Below, piece by piece: positions 5,500-5,954 of a stretch of DNA of 5,954 bases. The DNA comes from an uncultured Acidimicrobiia bacterium (lineage in GTDB: Bacteria > Actinomycetota > Acidimicrobiia > UBA5794), in contig CAJQOW010000271.1 in the NCBI GenBank assembly GCA_905480055.1, forward strand, positions 1-5,954. Reading direction: 5' to 3'. The position numbers were made by a program, and so were the translations under genes. Position 1 is the stretch's first letter, and each line of letters starts with the position of its first letter. The notes under the pieces are model-generated. The model saw nothing but the letters and a program-made list of their open reading frames with translations. It had not been told where the DNA came from and did no database searches.

Positions 5500-5826
5500 A
5501 TGTCTCGAATGCCAAAAGATATGCGCCAGCTGATGCAGCAAGCGCAGCAGATGCAAGAACAGATGATGGCTGCCCAACAGGAGCTGTCCAGCAAGACCTA
5601 CGAGGGAACGGCTGGCGGCGGTGTTGTCAAGGCTGTGGTGAAGGGGAGCGGAGAGCTCGTCTCGGTCACCTTCGACCCTGAGGTCCTCGACCCTGAAGAC
5701 GCCGAGATGGCAGGCGACCTCGTGGTCGCTGCCGTCAACCAGGCGCTCGCAACCATGAACGCAGACGCAGAGAACTCGATGGGCGGCGTCGCCGGGGGCA
5801 TGGACCTCGGCGGAATGCTCGGTTGA
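5500..5826 (+). CDS. ybaB: YbaB/EbfC family nucleoid-associated protein
   Basis: Small DNA-binding protein that forms dimers and coats or bends DNA; the family is usually encoded next to recR and dnaX. At 108 residues it has the typical length. The N-terminal third is an amphipathic Gln/Met-rich helix ([20 protein letters not shown], 8-27), which in this family helps form the tweezer-like dimer. A beta region follows (about 34-59, including [20 protein letters not shown]), then [20 protein letters not shown] (60-79), a family-typical helix. The C-terminal tail is Gly/Met-rich. The ATG at 5500 is chosen for the -10 spacing and family fit; in-frame ATGs at 5509 and 5521 are alternatives, and none has a good ribosome-binding site. 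It overlaps recR by one base (TGATG), implying coupled translation. It is divergent from dnaX, whereas the three genes usually point the same way. Confidence 0.95.
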   Translation: MSRMPKDMRQLMQQAQQMQEQMMAAQQELSSKTYEGTAGGGVVKAVVKGSGELVSVTFDPEVLDPEDAEMAGDLVVAAVNQALATMNADAENSMGGVAGGMDLGGMLG

Positions 5827-5954
5827 TGTTCGAACCTCCGGTTCAACGACTCATCGACGAGTTCGCGCGCCTTCCGGGGATTGGCCAGAAGAGCGCACAA
5901 CGCTTGGCGTTCCATCTCCTGAATGCCGAGAACGCCGATGCGCAACGTCTTGCC
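5826..5954 (+). CDS. recR: Recombination mediator protein RecR, N-terminal part
   Basis: Only the first 43 residues are in the window; the frame stays open to the right edge. RecR acts with RecO (and RecF) to load RecA onto single-stranded DNA at gaps. The visible part contains the diagnostic N-terminal helix-hairpin-helix: [20 protein letters not shown] (4-23) followed by AQRLAFHLL. The Cys4 zinc finger and Toprim domain would lie downstream. The ATG overlaps the ybaB stop (TGATG), the usual ybaB-recR arrangement, and GGCGGA about 12 bases upstream is at best a weak ribosome-binding site. Translational coupling to ybaB is likely. Confidence 0.95.
   Translation, partial: MFEPPVQRLIDEFARLPGIGQKSAQRLAFHLLNAENADAQRLA

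Overview
The window looks like chromosomal DNA from a high-GC Gram-positive-type bacterium, most likely an actinobacterium. An Acidimicrobiia-like lineage is my best guess. It rests on GC-rich third codon positions, GTG starts, 4-bp GTGA gene overlaps, a Thr-rich lipoprotein linker, starts without a Shine-Dalgarno sequence that look leaderless, and a dnaX / ybaB / recR neighbourhood. Taxonomy is an inference.

Layout. Five genes lie head to tail on the minus strand. Read in their own direction from position 5217 down to 1 they are dnaX (clamp-loader gamma/tau subunit), a small HAD-fold 5'(3')-deoxyribonucleotidase (NT5C type), and then phnD, phnC and phnE. The last three are the lipoprotein, ATPase and permease of a phosphonate/phosphate-type ABC importer; phnE runs off the left edge. 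dnaX and the nucleotidase gene overlap by GTGA, and so do phnC and phnE. A 77-bp gap with a candidate promoter and a small hairpin precedes phnD. A strong 9-bp GC hairpin separates phnD from phnC. On the plus strand, ybaB (nucleoid-associated protein) and recR (recombination mediator, cut by the right edge) overlap by one base (TGATG).

The 282-bp region between divergent dnaX and ybaB is the most unusual non-coding part. It holds ten tandem degenerate heptamers (NTGAGYS), then about 100 bp with a quasi-palindrome and another inverted repeat, then a shorter array of the same heptamer on the opposite strand. Both flanking genes have a near-identical CCGCTACCNTC element just before their ATG, consistent with paired leaderless promoters.

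Functionally, dnaX, ybaB and recR serve replication and recombinational repair. phnDCE would import an organophosphonate or a reduced or inorganic phosphorus compound, and the nucleotidase would release phosphate from deoxynucleoside monophosphates. I did not find a clearly new multi-gene system. The best leads are the inverted heptamer arrays, the roughly 190-residue membrane extension on PhnE, a Cys-bracketed insert in PhnD, and the hairpin between phnD and phnC.
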